Assembly (NCBI GenBank): GCA_035949055.1
Contig: DASZIO010000007.1
Location: 1-60,359, forward strand
Source: Bog-756 sp035949055
Lineage (GTDB): Bacteria > Actinomycetota > Acidimicrobiia > Acidimicrobiales > RAAP-2
Length of the DNA: 60,359 nucleotides
Direction of reading: 5' to 3'
The first letter of the stretch is position 1; the number at the start of each line of letters is the position of its first letter. The notes below the pieces were generated by a model. The model did no database searches. It had not been told where the DNA came from and worked only from the letters and a program-made list of their open reading frames with translations. Both the position numbers and the translations under genes were made by a program. Shown here in pieces: positions 15,836 to 23,946 of this stretch.

Positions 15836-17320
15836 ATGGGCTCACCGCAGAGTGCCGATCCTCCCAGTCCTCCCAGTCCTCCCAGTCCTCCCAGTCCTCC
15901 CAGCGACGATGGAGTTGCGCTGGCTCGGCTGGTGGGGTCGGGACAACTGGTGCCCTGTGTCGACGGTATCGAACGCCCGGCCGTAGAGCTCGATCAGGCC
16001 GCCTCCACCCAGGCGCACCCCGATGCCGCGGCCCGGGTGGACGAGTTCCTCCCCTGGTATTCGAGCGTGCACCGCGGCGCGGGGTTCCGCTCACGGCGTG
16101 CCACGGCGGCCTACGAGAGCGCTCGGGGAGCTGTTCTGGCTTTTGCCGGCCGGGACCCCGATGGTCCAGATGTGGCCATCCTCTGCCGCAACACCACCGA
16201 GGCCATCAATCATCTGGCCTACCGCTTGCGCCTCGAACCGACCGACGTGGTCCTCACCACCGAGGTCGAGCACCACGCCAATCTGCTGCCGTGGGGACGG
16301 GTGGCTCAGCGGCGCTACGTCACGTGCTCGACGGAGGGGACGTTTGCCCTGGGTGACGTGGAGGAGGCGCTCGACAGCCGTCCCCGACCGGCGCTGCTGG
16401 CGATCACCGGGGCATCGAATGTCACCGGGTGGCTGCCTCCGCTGGTCGCGATCATCGACGCGGCCCACGAACGCGACGTCCGGGTGGTCGTTGACGCGGC
16501 CCAACTGGCGCCCCACCGGCCCCTCCCGACCGGAGCCGACTTCATCGCCTTCAGCGGTCACAAGCTCTACGCGCCGTTCGGGTCCGGTGCGCTGATCGGA
16601 CCGCGCTCCCAGTTCGAGGAGGGTGACCCATTTCTGGCCGGGGGAGGCGCCGTCGACCTGGTCGGGCTGGACGAAGTGGTGTGGACCGCTCCCCCGGATC
16701 GAGAGGAGGCCGGATCGCCCAACGTCATCGGTGCGGTGGCCATGCACGCGGCCATCGATGCCCTCGGTCGGATCGGGTGGGACAGGATCCGAGCCCACGA
16801 GCGACACCTGGCCCGGCGCCTGGTGGACGGCCTCCGTTCCATCGACGGCGTACGGCTCCTCGGACCGTGGGGTGGCGGAACCGGTCCGGCCAAACCGGCC
16901 GGCGCCATCGACTCCTTACCGGTTGCGGCTTTCACCGTCGAAGGAATGCACCACGCGCTGGTCGCAGCTCGACTCAGCGCCGAGTACGGGATCGCCGTGC
17001 GTCACGGGTGCTTCTGCGCCCATCCCTATGTCATCCGGCTGTTGGGCCTGGGCGAAGAGGCTGTGGACGCCTACCGGGGCGAAGTGCTCCTCGGTGACCA
17101 TCGCCGCGTCCCGGGTGCCGTCCGGGCCAGCGCCGGTCTGGGGTCATCGGACCGTGACATCGACGCGCTGCTGGCGGCCGTGGGCCAGCTGGCCGCCGGT
17201 GCCGAGCCGCAGGTGCCCTATCGCCAGGACCCGGCCACGGGCGACTACTTTCCGGTGACCGACGAGCCGGGGTGGCGGGACGCCGCATCCGAGCAGGGCG
17301 CGGCCTGCGCCCGGGGCTGA
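15836..17320 (+). CDS. Class V aminotransferase, cysteine-desulfurase-like
   Basis: This PLP enzyme of fold type I has NTTEAINHLAYRL, the EHHANLLPW segment, VVVDAAQLAPH (PLP Asp) and FSGHKLYAPFGSG with the PLP lysine. The late motif RHGCFCAHPYV contains a cysteine where SufS/CsdA enzymes place the sulfur-carrying cysteine, so a desulfurase or selenocysteine-lyase-like reaction is likely; no suf or isc partners are nearby. The N-terminus after ATG 15836 starts with five perfect Pro-Pro-Ser units encoded by a 9-base DNA repeat. A C-terminal extension of about 60 residues follows the usual end. Confidence 0.88.
   Translation: MGSPQSADPPSPPSPPSPPSPPSDDGVALARLVGSGQLVPCVDGIERPAVELDQAASTQAHPDAAARVDEFLPWYSSVHRGAGFRSRRATAAYESARGAVLAFAGRDPDGPDVAILCRNTTEAINHLAYRLRLEPTDVVLTTEVEHHANLLPWGRVAQRRYVTCSTEGTFALGDVEEALDSRPRPALLAITGASNVTGWLPPLVAIIDAAHERDVRVVVDAAQLAPHRPLPTGADFIAFSGHKLYAPFGSGALIGPRSQFEEGDPFLAGGGAVDLVGLDEVVWTAPPDREEAGSPNVIGAVAMHAAIDALGRIGWDRIRAHERHLARRLVDGLRSIDGVRLLGPWGGGTGPAKPAGAIDSLPVAAFTVEGMHHALVAARLSAEYGIAVRHGCFCAHPYVIRLLGLGEEAVDAYRGEVLLGDHRRVPGAVRASAGLGSSDRDIDALLAAVGQLAAGAEPQVPYRQDPATGDYFPVTDEPGWRDAASEQGAACARG
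15860..15904 (+). repeat. Five-copy 9-bp tandem repeat (CCTCCCAGT), in frame
   Basis: Five units of CCTCCCAGT follow each other, the last ending AGC. They lie inside the start of the class V aminotransferase gene and encode Pro-Pro-Ser five times. Because the unit is a multiple of three, slippage would change the length of the N-terminal tail without breaking the frame. Confidence 0.97.
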
Positions 17321-17389
17321 CGCATGGACCGAATGCGGCTGACCCAGAGCACGCAGCGCGGGTTGAAGCGCGTCGGTACCGTCAGCGGG

Positions 17390-18412
17390 ATGAATCACCG
17401 TCGCCGAGTGGTGCGGTCCACCGGCTGGCGCGGGCCGACGGCATGTGGGCTGGCCTTGGTGTCGAGCTGTCTTCTGGCCGGCTGTGGGTCGGGCTCCGCC
17501 GCAGCCTCGTCGACGACTCCCACCGCCTACGTGGCCACAGGGGCCAACGTCGTCAACCCCGGTGACAGCGTGGCCGTGGTCGACACCATGACCTCGAAGG
17601 CGCAGACGCCCATCAGCACCGGCACCCTGCCCACCGGACTGGCGGTCACCCCGGATGGGCGGGACCTGTTGGTGGCCAACAAGGGCGACGACACCGTGGC
17701 CGAGGTCGATGTCGAGTCGGGCCACGTCGTGAGGCGGGCCACGGTGGGTCTCGAACCCGACGCGGTGGCGGTAACACCCGACGGGGCGGAGGGCCTCATC
17801 GCCAATTTCGGCGACGACACCGTCACCCCGCTGGCCCTTCCTTCGTTTCGGGTGGGAAGGCCCATCCCGGTCGGCCGGCAGCCCGTCGCCCTGGCCGTCT
17901 CACCCGCAGGGAATCTGGCGCTGGTTTCGGACTACCAGGACGGAACGGTGACCCCGATCGAGCTGCCGAGCCTCACGGCCGGGACTCCGGTCGCGGCGGG
18001 AACGGAGCCCGATGCTCTCTACATCACGCCCGACGGGCGCACGGCTCTGGTGGCCGATTTCGAGACGAGTCAGGTAACCACCATCGACCTTCGGTCCTTG
18101 ACCCCGGCGGCGGTGATTCCGGTCGGGGGGAATCCGACCGGGATCGCCGGCTCCCGGTCGTCCACGACGGTCTATGTGAGTGGCGGTGCCGCGGTGACCC
18201 CGATCAGCCCGGGAACGAACCGGACCGGGGCGCAGATCGGCATCGGAACGATCGCCGAGGGCCTAGCACTGAGCAAAGCGGGGACGTCCGCCTGGGTCTG
18301 CGGCGGGGACGGGACGCTGGTCCGTGTGAACCTGGCGAGCCGCTCGGTCGTCGGCCACGTCGTTGTGGGTGGGCATCCCTCGGCGGTGGTCATCGCCAAT
18401 CAGCGTGGATGA
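17390..18412 (+). CDS. YVTN-type beta-propeller lipoprotein
   Basis: After a basic N-terminus and hydrophobic stretch a lipobox (LLAGC) marks export and lipid anchoring. The mature part consists of repeating units of about 42 residues with the pattern G--P--LAVTPDGR-LLVAN-GDDTV--V, for example LAVTPDGRDLLVANKGDDTV, VAVTPDGAEGLIANFGDDTV and ITPDGRTALVADFETSQV. This is the YVTN/surface-layer beta-propeller pattern, six to seven blades. ATG 17390 is preferred over 17324 because it puts the signal peptide at the start. The ligand is unknown. Confidence 0.88.
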   Translation: MNHRRRVVRSTGWRGPTACGLALVSSCLLAGCGSGSAAASSTTPTAYVATGANVVNPGDSVAVVDTMTSKAQTPISTGTLPTGLAVTPDGRDLLVANKGDDTVAEVDVESGHVVRRATVGLEPDAVAVTPDGAEGLIANFGDDTVTPLALPSFRVGRPIPVGRQPVALAVSPAGNLALVSDYQDGTVTPIELPSLTAGTPVAAGTEPDALYITPDGRTALVADFETSQVTTIDLRSLTPAAVIPVGGNPTGIAGSRSSTTVYVSGGAAVTPISPGTNRTGAQIGIGTIAEGLALSKAGTSAWVCGGDGTLVRVNLASRSVVGHVVVGGHPSAVVIANQRG

Positions 18413-18531
18413 CCGCGCCGCGGCGGACGAATCCGCTCGCCATCTCGGACCCGCGGCGCACCCCAGCGTCTCGCCGATACGCCAGGATCGTCCCGCCGAG
18501 GGGCGGTCGGTGAGCCGGGTACGCTCACCCC

Positions 18532-18604
18532 GGGCCGTTAGCTCATCAGGTAGAGCAGGGGACTTTTAATCCCAAGGTGGCGGGATCGAGACCCGCACGG
18601 CCCA
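18532..18604 (+). tRNA. tRNA-Lys (anticodon TTT)
   Basis: The acceptor stem GGGCCGT/ACGGCCC pairs perfectly. The D arm is GCTC/GAGC. The anticodon arm has loop CTTTTAA with TTT at positions 34-36, closed by GGGGA/TCCCA (top pair mismatched). The T arm is GCGGG/CCCGC with an unusual loop ATCGAGA. CCA is not fully encoded (ACC then T). The integrase gene starts 64 bases downstream, the usual arrangement for tRNA-targeted elements. Confidence 0.93.
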
Positions 18605-18667
18605 CCTGGTCAGCACCTCGGGGCGATGTGACAGTGGGCCACACAACTACTTTTCGGCTACCGTCTG

Positions 18668-19816
18668 GTGGCCGTGAAAGGTACGAAGGCGGAGACGAGT
18701 CCGGGCGTGTGGCGCCTGCGCGTCTACGCCGGCCGTCGGGAGTCGGGATCGCCGATCCAAGTGACGAAGACCGTCAGAGGACCCCACCGCAAGCCAGGAT
18801 CCGGTGCGCGCCTGGCCGACCGAGAACTCGCGGGGATGGTCGCCGCGGTGTCGAAGGGCAACACGGCCACCGGGACCGAAACGTTCGGCGAACTATTGAC
18901 CTTGTGGCTGGATCACATCGAAGCTGACCGGTCCCCGACGACCATGCGCAAGTACAGAGATATGGCCGACCGGGTGGTCGACCCCGAACTCGGGCGGATC
19001 AAGCTCCGGGCTCTCACCGTCCGTCACCTTGACACCCTCTACGGCAAGCTGACAGCTCAGGGCAAGAAGGCCACGACGGTGCGGCGGGTCCACGCCCTGA
19101 TCGGCGCTGCACTTCACCAGGGCGAGAAGTGGGACATGGTCGATCGCAACGTTGCCAGGAAGGCCAGTCCCCCACAGCTCCCCGCCGCGGTGATCGAAGC
19201 GCCGTCCCCCGAGCAGGTGCAAGCCATCCTGGCGGCCGCCGAAGGGGTGGAACCGACCCTTGCGGTCCTACTCCTGATGGCGGCACTGACCGGGGCCCGC
19301 CGTGGCGAACTCTGCGCCCTCCGCTGGACGGACCTCGACTGGCAGGCCAACACGCTCACTATCGCTCGGTCGGTCCATGAGACGGCCGGAGGCGGCTGGG
19401 CCGAGAGGTCCACGAAGTCCCACCAGGCCCGGACGATCGGGCTGGACGACCTCGGCATCGAGGCCCTACGCCGTCACCGTGCCTCTGTCGACCAACTGGC
19501 CGGCCAGCTGGGTCTCGAGGTGCTGCCTGACGGGTTCATGTTCAGCCGGTCGCCCGCGGGATCCGAGCCGTTCCGGCCCGACTTGGTGACGAAGTTCACC
19601 AAGCGAGTGGCAGCCAAGGCCAAGGTCGACACGCATCTCCAGGCCTTGCGCCACTTCAGTGCCAGCCAGGCCATCGCCGCCGGGTTCGATCCCGCGACCG
19701 TGGGGGCACGGCTGGGCCATGCTGACCTGTCGGTCACCTTGAGGGTGTACAGCCCAGTCCTCGAGCAGCGGGACCGAGATCTCGCCGCGTCGCTGGGCCA
19801 GGCACTGACGCCCTGA
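18668..19816 (+). CDS. Tyrosine-family site-specific integrase
   Basis: The 382-aa protein has an N-terminal arm-binding region, a SAM-like core-binding domain (TFGELLTLWLDHIEADRSPTT) and a catalytic domain. Catalytic residues seen are R211 (TGARRGEL), R328 (ALRH), H351 (LGHADLS) and the nucleophile Y361 (LRVYSP). The position normally His or Lys in HxLRH is Gln325, which could lower activity. The start is GTG 18668. Its place directly after tRNA-Lys suggests the tRNA 3' end as attachment site, but I found no second copy of that 3' end in the window. Confidence 0.93.
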   Translation: MAVKGTKAETSPGVWRLRVYAGRRESGSPIQVTKTVRGPHRKPGSGARLADRELAGMVAAVSKGNTATGTETFGELLTLWLDHIEADRSPTTMRKYRDMADRVVDPELGRIKLRALTVRHLDTLYGKLTAQGKKATTVRRVHALIGAALHQGEKWDMVDRNVARKASPPQLPAAVIEAPSPEQVQAILAAAEGVEPTLAVLLLMAALTGARRGELCALRWTDLDWQANTLTIARSVHETAGGGWAERSTKSHQARTIGLDDLGIEALRRHRASVDQLAGQLGLEVLPDGFMFSRSPAGSEPFRPDLVTKFTKRVAAKAKVDTHLQALRHFSASQAIAAGFDPATVGARLGHADLSVTLRVYSPVLEQRDRDLAASLGQALTP

Positions 19817-20141
19817 CTACTTGTGACAGCGAGTTATGAGTGGGCTCGCTAGCCGGCGACCAGGGATCGCAGCCTGCGGGGGCCAGATCGGAAATGCTGC
19901 GGGGACGGCTGAAATAGACCGAGGCATTACGAGCCACTGACGCAGCGGTTGACCCGTTCCCCTGGAGCACCGCCATGCCGGTAGGGTCTTCCCCGAACGA
20001 AAGCACCCTCCGAGCCCCCCCTGGCCCTGGGGGTCCGGCAGGGGCCTGCTCAGGCGACCCCGGCCGGCTGAGCCGGGCTCTGGATCAGCCGACGGGCGCC
20101 CCGCGGCCGGCCCTCGGCGACCGGCGGCCTGCACCACTGGT
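19817..20141. other. Non-coding gap after integrase
   Basis: No gene is seen in these 325 bases. From about 20030 on, the sequence is the flank of the duplicated cassette and is strongly similar to 23510-23618 (shared stretches such as CTCTGGATCAGCCGACGGGC and CACCACTGGTTCAGCTGGT). A C/G-rich imperfect hairpin lies around 20010-20045. Confidence 0.6.
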
Positions 20142-20846
20142 TCAGCTGGTTTGAGCCGACACCGAGTTCACGGCGCCGTCGACGGCACCGATCGCCGAAG
20201 ACAGCTGCGAGCGGAACTGATTGGCGGAGCCGAACCCGATCGACAGCTGCGCCTCTTCGATGACCGCGGTCAGCTTGCCCAGGTTCTCGTTGAGGCTCTG
20301 GGTGTCGGGCTGTGTCCTGGCGGGCCATTGCAGATTGACCAGCTGGGCCTGGAACGTCGTCGCCGCGGTCATCAGCGGCGCGACCGTCGGGGCGATGTCC
20401 TTCGCGGAGGCGCTCGACGGAAGTTGCCCGACTGCTTGCTGAGCCGAGGTGGCGGCGGACTTGAACGACGTCACATCGGCGTTGAACTGCTCCGAGAGGC
20501 TGGGCAGCGTGACGTTCGTCCCCCCGGTAGTGGGATGGCTCCCGGAGGTGCCTGAGCCGCCGGACCCCGAGGAGCCCGAGCCGCTTCTGCCGGACGAGCC
20601 GGAGCCGCCGGACCCGGAGGACCCGCCCGAGGTCGGGGGCGAACTCGATCCGCTCGAGGTCCCGCTGCTGGGGCCGGTGCCCGAGGAGGAACCGGACGCA
20701 TGCTGGCCAGCCCCGCCGCTCGTCCCCTTCGATGCGCTCGTCGTCGCCGGGGAGGACGACGACGTACCCGACGAGCAGGCGCTGGCGGTCAGCGCCAACA
20801 GCGCAACGGCTCCTGCGAGCCACAAGCAGCGGCGGAAGTTCGTCAT
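20142..20846 (-). CDS. Secreted Ser/Gly-rich lipoprotein of the duplicated cassette
   Basis: The 234-aa protein has a signal peptide with lipobox-like end LTASAC, then about 85 residues made almost only of Ser, Gly, Thr and Pro, and a C-terminal helical domain of about 120 residues (LSEQFNADVTSFKSAATSAQ, FQAQLVNLQWPARTQ, QFRSQLSSAIGAVDGAV). I do not recognise the helical domain. It follows the large secreted protein at 20972 on the same strand, behind a terminator-like hairpin. A truncated copy lies at 23619-23870. Confidence 0.82.
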   Translation of the reverse strand: MTNFRRCLWLAGAVALLALTASACSSGTSSSSPATTSASKGTSGGAGQHASGSSSGTGPSSGTSSGSSSPPTSGGSSGSGGSGSSGRSGSGSSGSGGSGTSGSHPTTGGTNVTLPSLSEQFNADVTSFKSAATSAQQAVGQLPSSASAKDIAPTVAPLMTAATTFQAQLVNLQWPARTQPDTQSLNENLGKLTAVIEEAQLSIGFGSANQFRSQLSSAIGAVDGAVNSVSAQTS

Positions 20847-20914
20847 CGAGACGGGAAGGCCAAGGGTAGGCGTTCGTCAGCCGTTCCGGAGTTCATGGGC
20901 CCGAGAAAGACCGA

Positions 20915-20952
20915 AGCGGGGGCACCTCGTCTCTCGACGAAGTGCCCCCGCT
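20915..20952 (-). terminator. Intrinsic-terminator-like hairpin after secreted protein A
   Basis: An 11-bp perfect stem (AGCGGGGGCAC / GTGCCCCCGCT) is extended by an inner 5-bp stem (TCGTC / GACGA) with loop TCTC. It begins 20 bases after the stop of the gene at 20972. On the minus strand it is followed by a short T/C-rich run (TCTTTCTC). Compared with copy B (23889-23926), two stem pairs differ by compensatory changes, so the structure is under selection. Confidence 0.8.
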
Positions 20953-20971
20953 CCCTGTGGTCTGTCGTTGC

Positions 20972-22873
20972 CTAGAGGCCGGGGAGGGCGGCCGTGTTGA
21001 TGAAGTTCACGTCGGTGATCCCCTCCAGGCTGTTCAGCACCTCATTCGGGGAGTTCGACCCACCGGTGCCGACCAGATGGTTGGGCGGCGCCGCCGCGCT
21101 CACCACCGTGTCGGGGCCCTGCACCATCACGTTCGTGAGGGTGGCGAGGGGAACCGGCACCGTTCCCTCGAAGATCGAGATCTGAACCGGGGTGAGCGTG
21201 GGCGTCAGCGTGGGCACGGTGATCGTGTTCGTGCACTGCGTCGGCTTGAGGTTGACAGTCACCGGCGCCGGCCCACCTGTCCACGAATAGGTGAGGGGGA
21301 ACTGGGTCTGGGCAAAAGCGCTGCCGTCGGTGTCCACCTGCTTGCAGACCTGGAGCTGCCCGGAGTTGATCTCGTTGTCGAAGGTGACCTTGTTCTCGGT
21401 GTTGAAGGGAACCGTCACCGTCGCACTCGTCCCGGTACCGCCCTCACCTTGGGTGTCGGTCCACGTCGTCGAGACGTGGTTGACCGGGGTCTCCCTGATC
21501 GTCACCGTGCCCACCGGCAATGTGAAGGACAGCGAGCAGAATGTATTGACGCCGGCCTGGGTCGGGCCCACACCGCCACCGATCGTGAAGTTGAACACAG
21601 TCCCAGTGGCGATGGTGCTCGAGCTCTTGCAGACCTTGATCCGGCCGAGTCCCTCGTTGGTGAAGGTGGCCTGGGTCACCGTTCCAGCCCCGAGGTTGCC
21701 CGCCCCGCTTGTACCACTGTTCCCGACGAAGAACACGGCCGTGCCCGGCGTGCTCCCGTTGTCGAGGTTGGACGGGCTGATCGTGGTCGCGGTCACGGCT
21801 GCGTCACTCGGCACAACCTCGGTCGCCGTCACGATGGTGCCCAGCGGCAGGCGCAGCAGTCGCCCACGCGAATCGGTCAGGAACGTGCACGGCACGTTGG
21901 GGAACGACTGCGCGGTGACCGTGACCGTCGAAGGCACGCCTGGAACCGGCGAGCCGTTGAACGTGGCCGACACGTTGAACGTGAACGTCTGGCCGGCCAG
22001 CCCGTTGTCCACCGCGCTGCGCAGGACCTTGCAGATCTTGGCGTACCCGGTGAGGGTGGCGTTGGTGAAGAAGACCGTTGTTATCTGGTTCGGCAAGGTG
22101 GTCACCACCGCGCTCAGGGTCTGGGGGCTCGAGCTCACCAGCGCGTTCGACGGGAGCGTGGCCACACTGGTCAGCTCGTAGGGGAACTTCTGCGTTTCGG
22201 TGATCGTAACGGGCCCGGGAGCCGGAACGTTGTTGATGTCGTTGCAGCTTCCCGGTCCGGCGACCACGCTCTGCGAGGCCGAGTAGCCGGGAGCGGTTAC
22301 CGTGAAGTTGAAGAGCTGTCCGGTCACGAAGTTGTCGGCGGGCGACTTGCAGAGTTCCAGGGTCCCGATGCCGGGTGGGATCGCCGTGTCGTCGTCGACG
22401 GTCACGATCGTCAGCCCGGATGAGGCGACCCGCGCCACCACCAGGTCGATGCTCGGGACCGAAGCGGCGAGCGTACCAGGGGACTGAGTGATCGTCACGT
22501 TCACACTCGGATCACCCACGCCCGCGCCCAGCGTTCCCTGCTCGACACCGACCAGGGCGCCGGCGGCGAACGCGTGCGCCCCTCCGCAAGTGCCGGGCGC
22601 AGGTTCGGCGGTCAACGGATAGCTCAGGAAGCCGCCACCGGCCCACAGGCCCTCTTGAATGGTGCGCACGCTACCGTTCTGACCGGGGTCGCTCGAGACG
22701 TTGCAGACCTCGAGCTGCGGTCCGGATGTTGTGCTCACCGCGTTCGCGCTGAGGCGATGCCCTACAGCACCACTCCCCAGGGATGTCAGAGCCAACGCGC
22801 TCAGTGTCGTCGCGATGACAACGAGCGCAGCCAACAACAGTGAAACGACCGATCGCGGTCTTTGAACTCTCAT
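20972..22873 (-). CDS. Large secreted protein with five cysteine-paired domains (copy A)
   Basis: The 633-aa protein has a signal peptide (hydrophobic residues 10-35) and five tandem domains. Each starts with a strand ending in Cys-Lys or Cys-Asn (LEVCN 57, LELCK 175, AKICK 281, RIKVCK 415, LQVCK 510) and has a second cysteine 31-48 residues later (96, 210, 329, 446, 547), in several domains followed by VTITET-like strands. The pattern recalls prealbumin-like/SpaA (CnaB) beta-sandwiches, with the early lysine and late E-box glutamate; the paired cysteines suggest one disulfide per domain. No LPXTG or membrane anchor is seen at the C-terminus, so it is probably released or held non-covalently. 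The family assignment is inference. Confidence 0.85.
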   Translation of the reverse strand: MRVQRPRSVVSLLLAALVVIATTLSALALTSLGSGAVGHRLSANAVSTTSGPQLEVCNVSSDPGQNGSVRTIQEGLWAGGGFLSYPLTAEPAPGTCGGAHAFAAGALVGVEQGTLGAGVGDPSVNVTITQSPGTLAASVPSIDLVVARVASSGLTIVTVDDDTAIPPGIGTLELCKSPADNFVTGQLFNFTVTAPGYSASQSVVAGPGSCNDINNVPAPGPVTITETQKFPYELTSVATLPSNALVSSSPQTLSAVVTTLPNQITTVFFTNATLTGYAKICKVLRSAVDNGLAGQTFTFNVSATFNGSPVPGVPSTVTVTAQSFPNVPCTFLTDSRGRLLRLPLGTIVTATEVVPSDAAVTATTISPSNLDNGSTPGTAVFFVGNSGTSGAGNLGAGTVTQATFTNEGLGRIKVCKSSSTIATGTVFNFTIGGGVGPTQAGVNTFCSLSFTLPVGTVTIRETPVNHVSTTWTDTQGEGGTGTSATVTVPFNTENKVTFDNEINSGQLQVCKQVDTDGSAFAQTQFPLTYSWTGGPAPVTVNLKPTQCTNTITVPTLTPTLTPVQISIFEGTVPVPLATLTNVMVQGPDTVVSAAAPPNHLVGTGGSNSPNEVLNSLEGITDVNFINTAALPGL

Positions 22874-22963
22874 GGAGCATTCCTTCCGCCTGATCCGAGC
22901 CCCTCTTGCGATTCACCCCCGCGCGGGTGGATCCCGCCGCCCCAATGTTCACCGCTTACGGTT

Positions 22964-22992
22964 GGTCTAACACGGAGGAGGCGACCTGACAA
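22964..22992 (-). promoter_or_regulatory. Candidate promoter of secreted protein A
   Basis: On the minus strand TTGTCA (22987-22992) is followed after 17 bases by TAGACC (22964-22969). The same element with identical spacing occurs before copy B, and the block around the -35 is identical in both copies. The 5' leader would be about 85 bases. The -10 is weak. Confidence 0.45.
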
Positions 22993-23618
22993 CTGGAAAT
23001 GCAGCAAGATCCGCCGAAACGACCGAAAATGCATCGGGACCTCGCGGGGAACAAACGGAATGCCACAGAGGGAAGCAACTCGGCTGCGCTCAGTGAACGT
23101 CGCACTTTGTGGCGTGTGCCCACCGCGAGCGCTCTTCGGCCTGGGACGCCGAGCGGCAGCGGACTGCGCCGGACCGGCCGCCGCCGAGGATGTCCCGGCA
23201 CCCTAAGCGACGGTCTGGCGACACTGTGGTGCCACATCCTCATTTTTGACGATGATGCGACCGTCGACTTCCAGATACGCGCCACCCACCGGTCATCCGT
23301 GCGAGACCGTGTGCGTCGGCGAGGACACGATCCGACGGACGAAACGCGATCCGACCGACCAGCGGTGTGCCGTTCCTTGGGGGGGCGTCTTGGGCCCGCG
23401 TCTTGCTGGCCCCGACGGGCCCTGGACGGAGGCAGGGGCAGCGCGTCCCGAAGTCGCTCGTAGCTCGTGTCGGGCCGCACCCCCTCGTCACAGGGGGTGG
23501 CCGGTCAGGGGGTGGTCCGGTCGGGCCCTCAGCAGGCGACCCGGCCGCCTGAGCCCGACTCTGGATCAGCCGACGGGCGCCGGGCGGCCCTCCTCGACCG
23601 ACGGCCTCCACCACTGGT
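22993..23618. other. Intergenic region between cassette copies
   Basis: No credible gene is seen; the open frames are Arg/Pro-rich shadows. The part to about 23140 resembles 25980-26115 upstream of copy B (shared CCACAGAGG, CGGCTGCG and GTGAAC words). The part from about 23510 is the flank downstream of the lipoprotein remnant and matches 20030-20141. Bases in between appear unique. Confidence 0.6.
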
Positions 23619-23870
23619 TCAGCTGGTCTCGGCCGACACCGAGCTCACGGCGCCGTCGACGGCACCGATCGCCGAAGACAGCTGCGAGCGGAACTGATTG
23701 GCCGAGCCGAACCCGATCGACAGCTGCGCCCTTTCGATGACCGCTGTCAATGGCCCGCCGAGACGCATCCGGACACACGCTCGCGCCCCTCGATGCACTC
23801 GTCGTCGACGAGGAGCTTCGATGCACTCGTCGTCGCGGAGGAGGAGGACGACAGCCCTTCCGGAGTTCAT
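23619..23870 (-). pseudogene. Remnant of the cassette lipoprotein
   Basis: The 3' end (AQLSIGFGSANQFRSQLSSA and what follows) matches the C-terminus of the lipoprotein at 20142 almost residue for residue, but the signal peptide, the Ser/Gly region and about 80 residues of the helical domain are lost. A short patch near 23790-23850 resembles the region after the original signal peptide (TCGATG-ACTCGTCGTCG words, itself doubled). This indicates an internal deletion after duplication. Confidence 0.8.
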
Positions 23871-23888
23871 GGGCCCGCGAAAGACCGG

Positions 23889-23926
23889 AGCGGGGGTGCT
23901 TCGTCCCTCGACGATGCACCCCCGCT
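23889..23926 (-). terminator. Intrinsic-terminator-like hairpin after secreted protein B
   Basis: Same architecture as 20915-20952: 11-bp stem (AGCGGGGGTGC / GCACCCCCGCT), one mismatch, inner stem TCGTC / GACGA, loop CCTC. Relative to copy A stem pair 9 changed from C-G to T-A and pair 10 from A-T to G-C, with both sides changed. Confidence 0.8.
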
Positions 23927-23946
23927 CCCTTTGGTCTGCTGATTGC

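Larger units (their letters stand above)
20030..23140. repeat. Duplicated cassette, copy A
   Basis: This segment (lipoprotein gene, hairpin, large secreted-protein gene and its upstream region) is repeated in the same orientation at about 23510-26115. Shared parts include the lipoprotein 3' end and downstream flank, the hairpin, nearly all of the secreted-protein gene and a 28-base upstream stretch starting GCGACCTGACAACTGGAAAT. The limits are approximate, by eye. Confidence 0.88.

Noticed and set aside
15860..15904. CRISPR-like array
   Set aside because: Units are 9 bases with no spacers, inside a coding sequence. It is a simple tandem repeat.
22956..23480. 174-codon minus-strand frame between the cassettes
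   Set aside because: Arg/Ser/Pro-rich composition, and it covers the promoter-like block of the secreted-protein gene; no homologous frame is kept in the duplicated upstream region.
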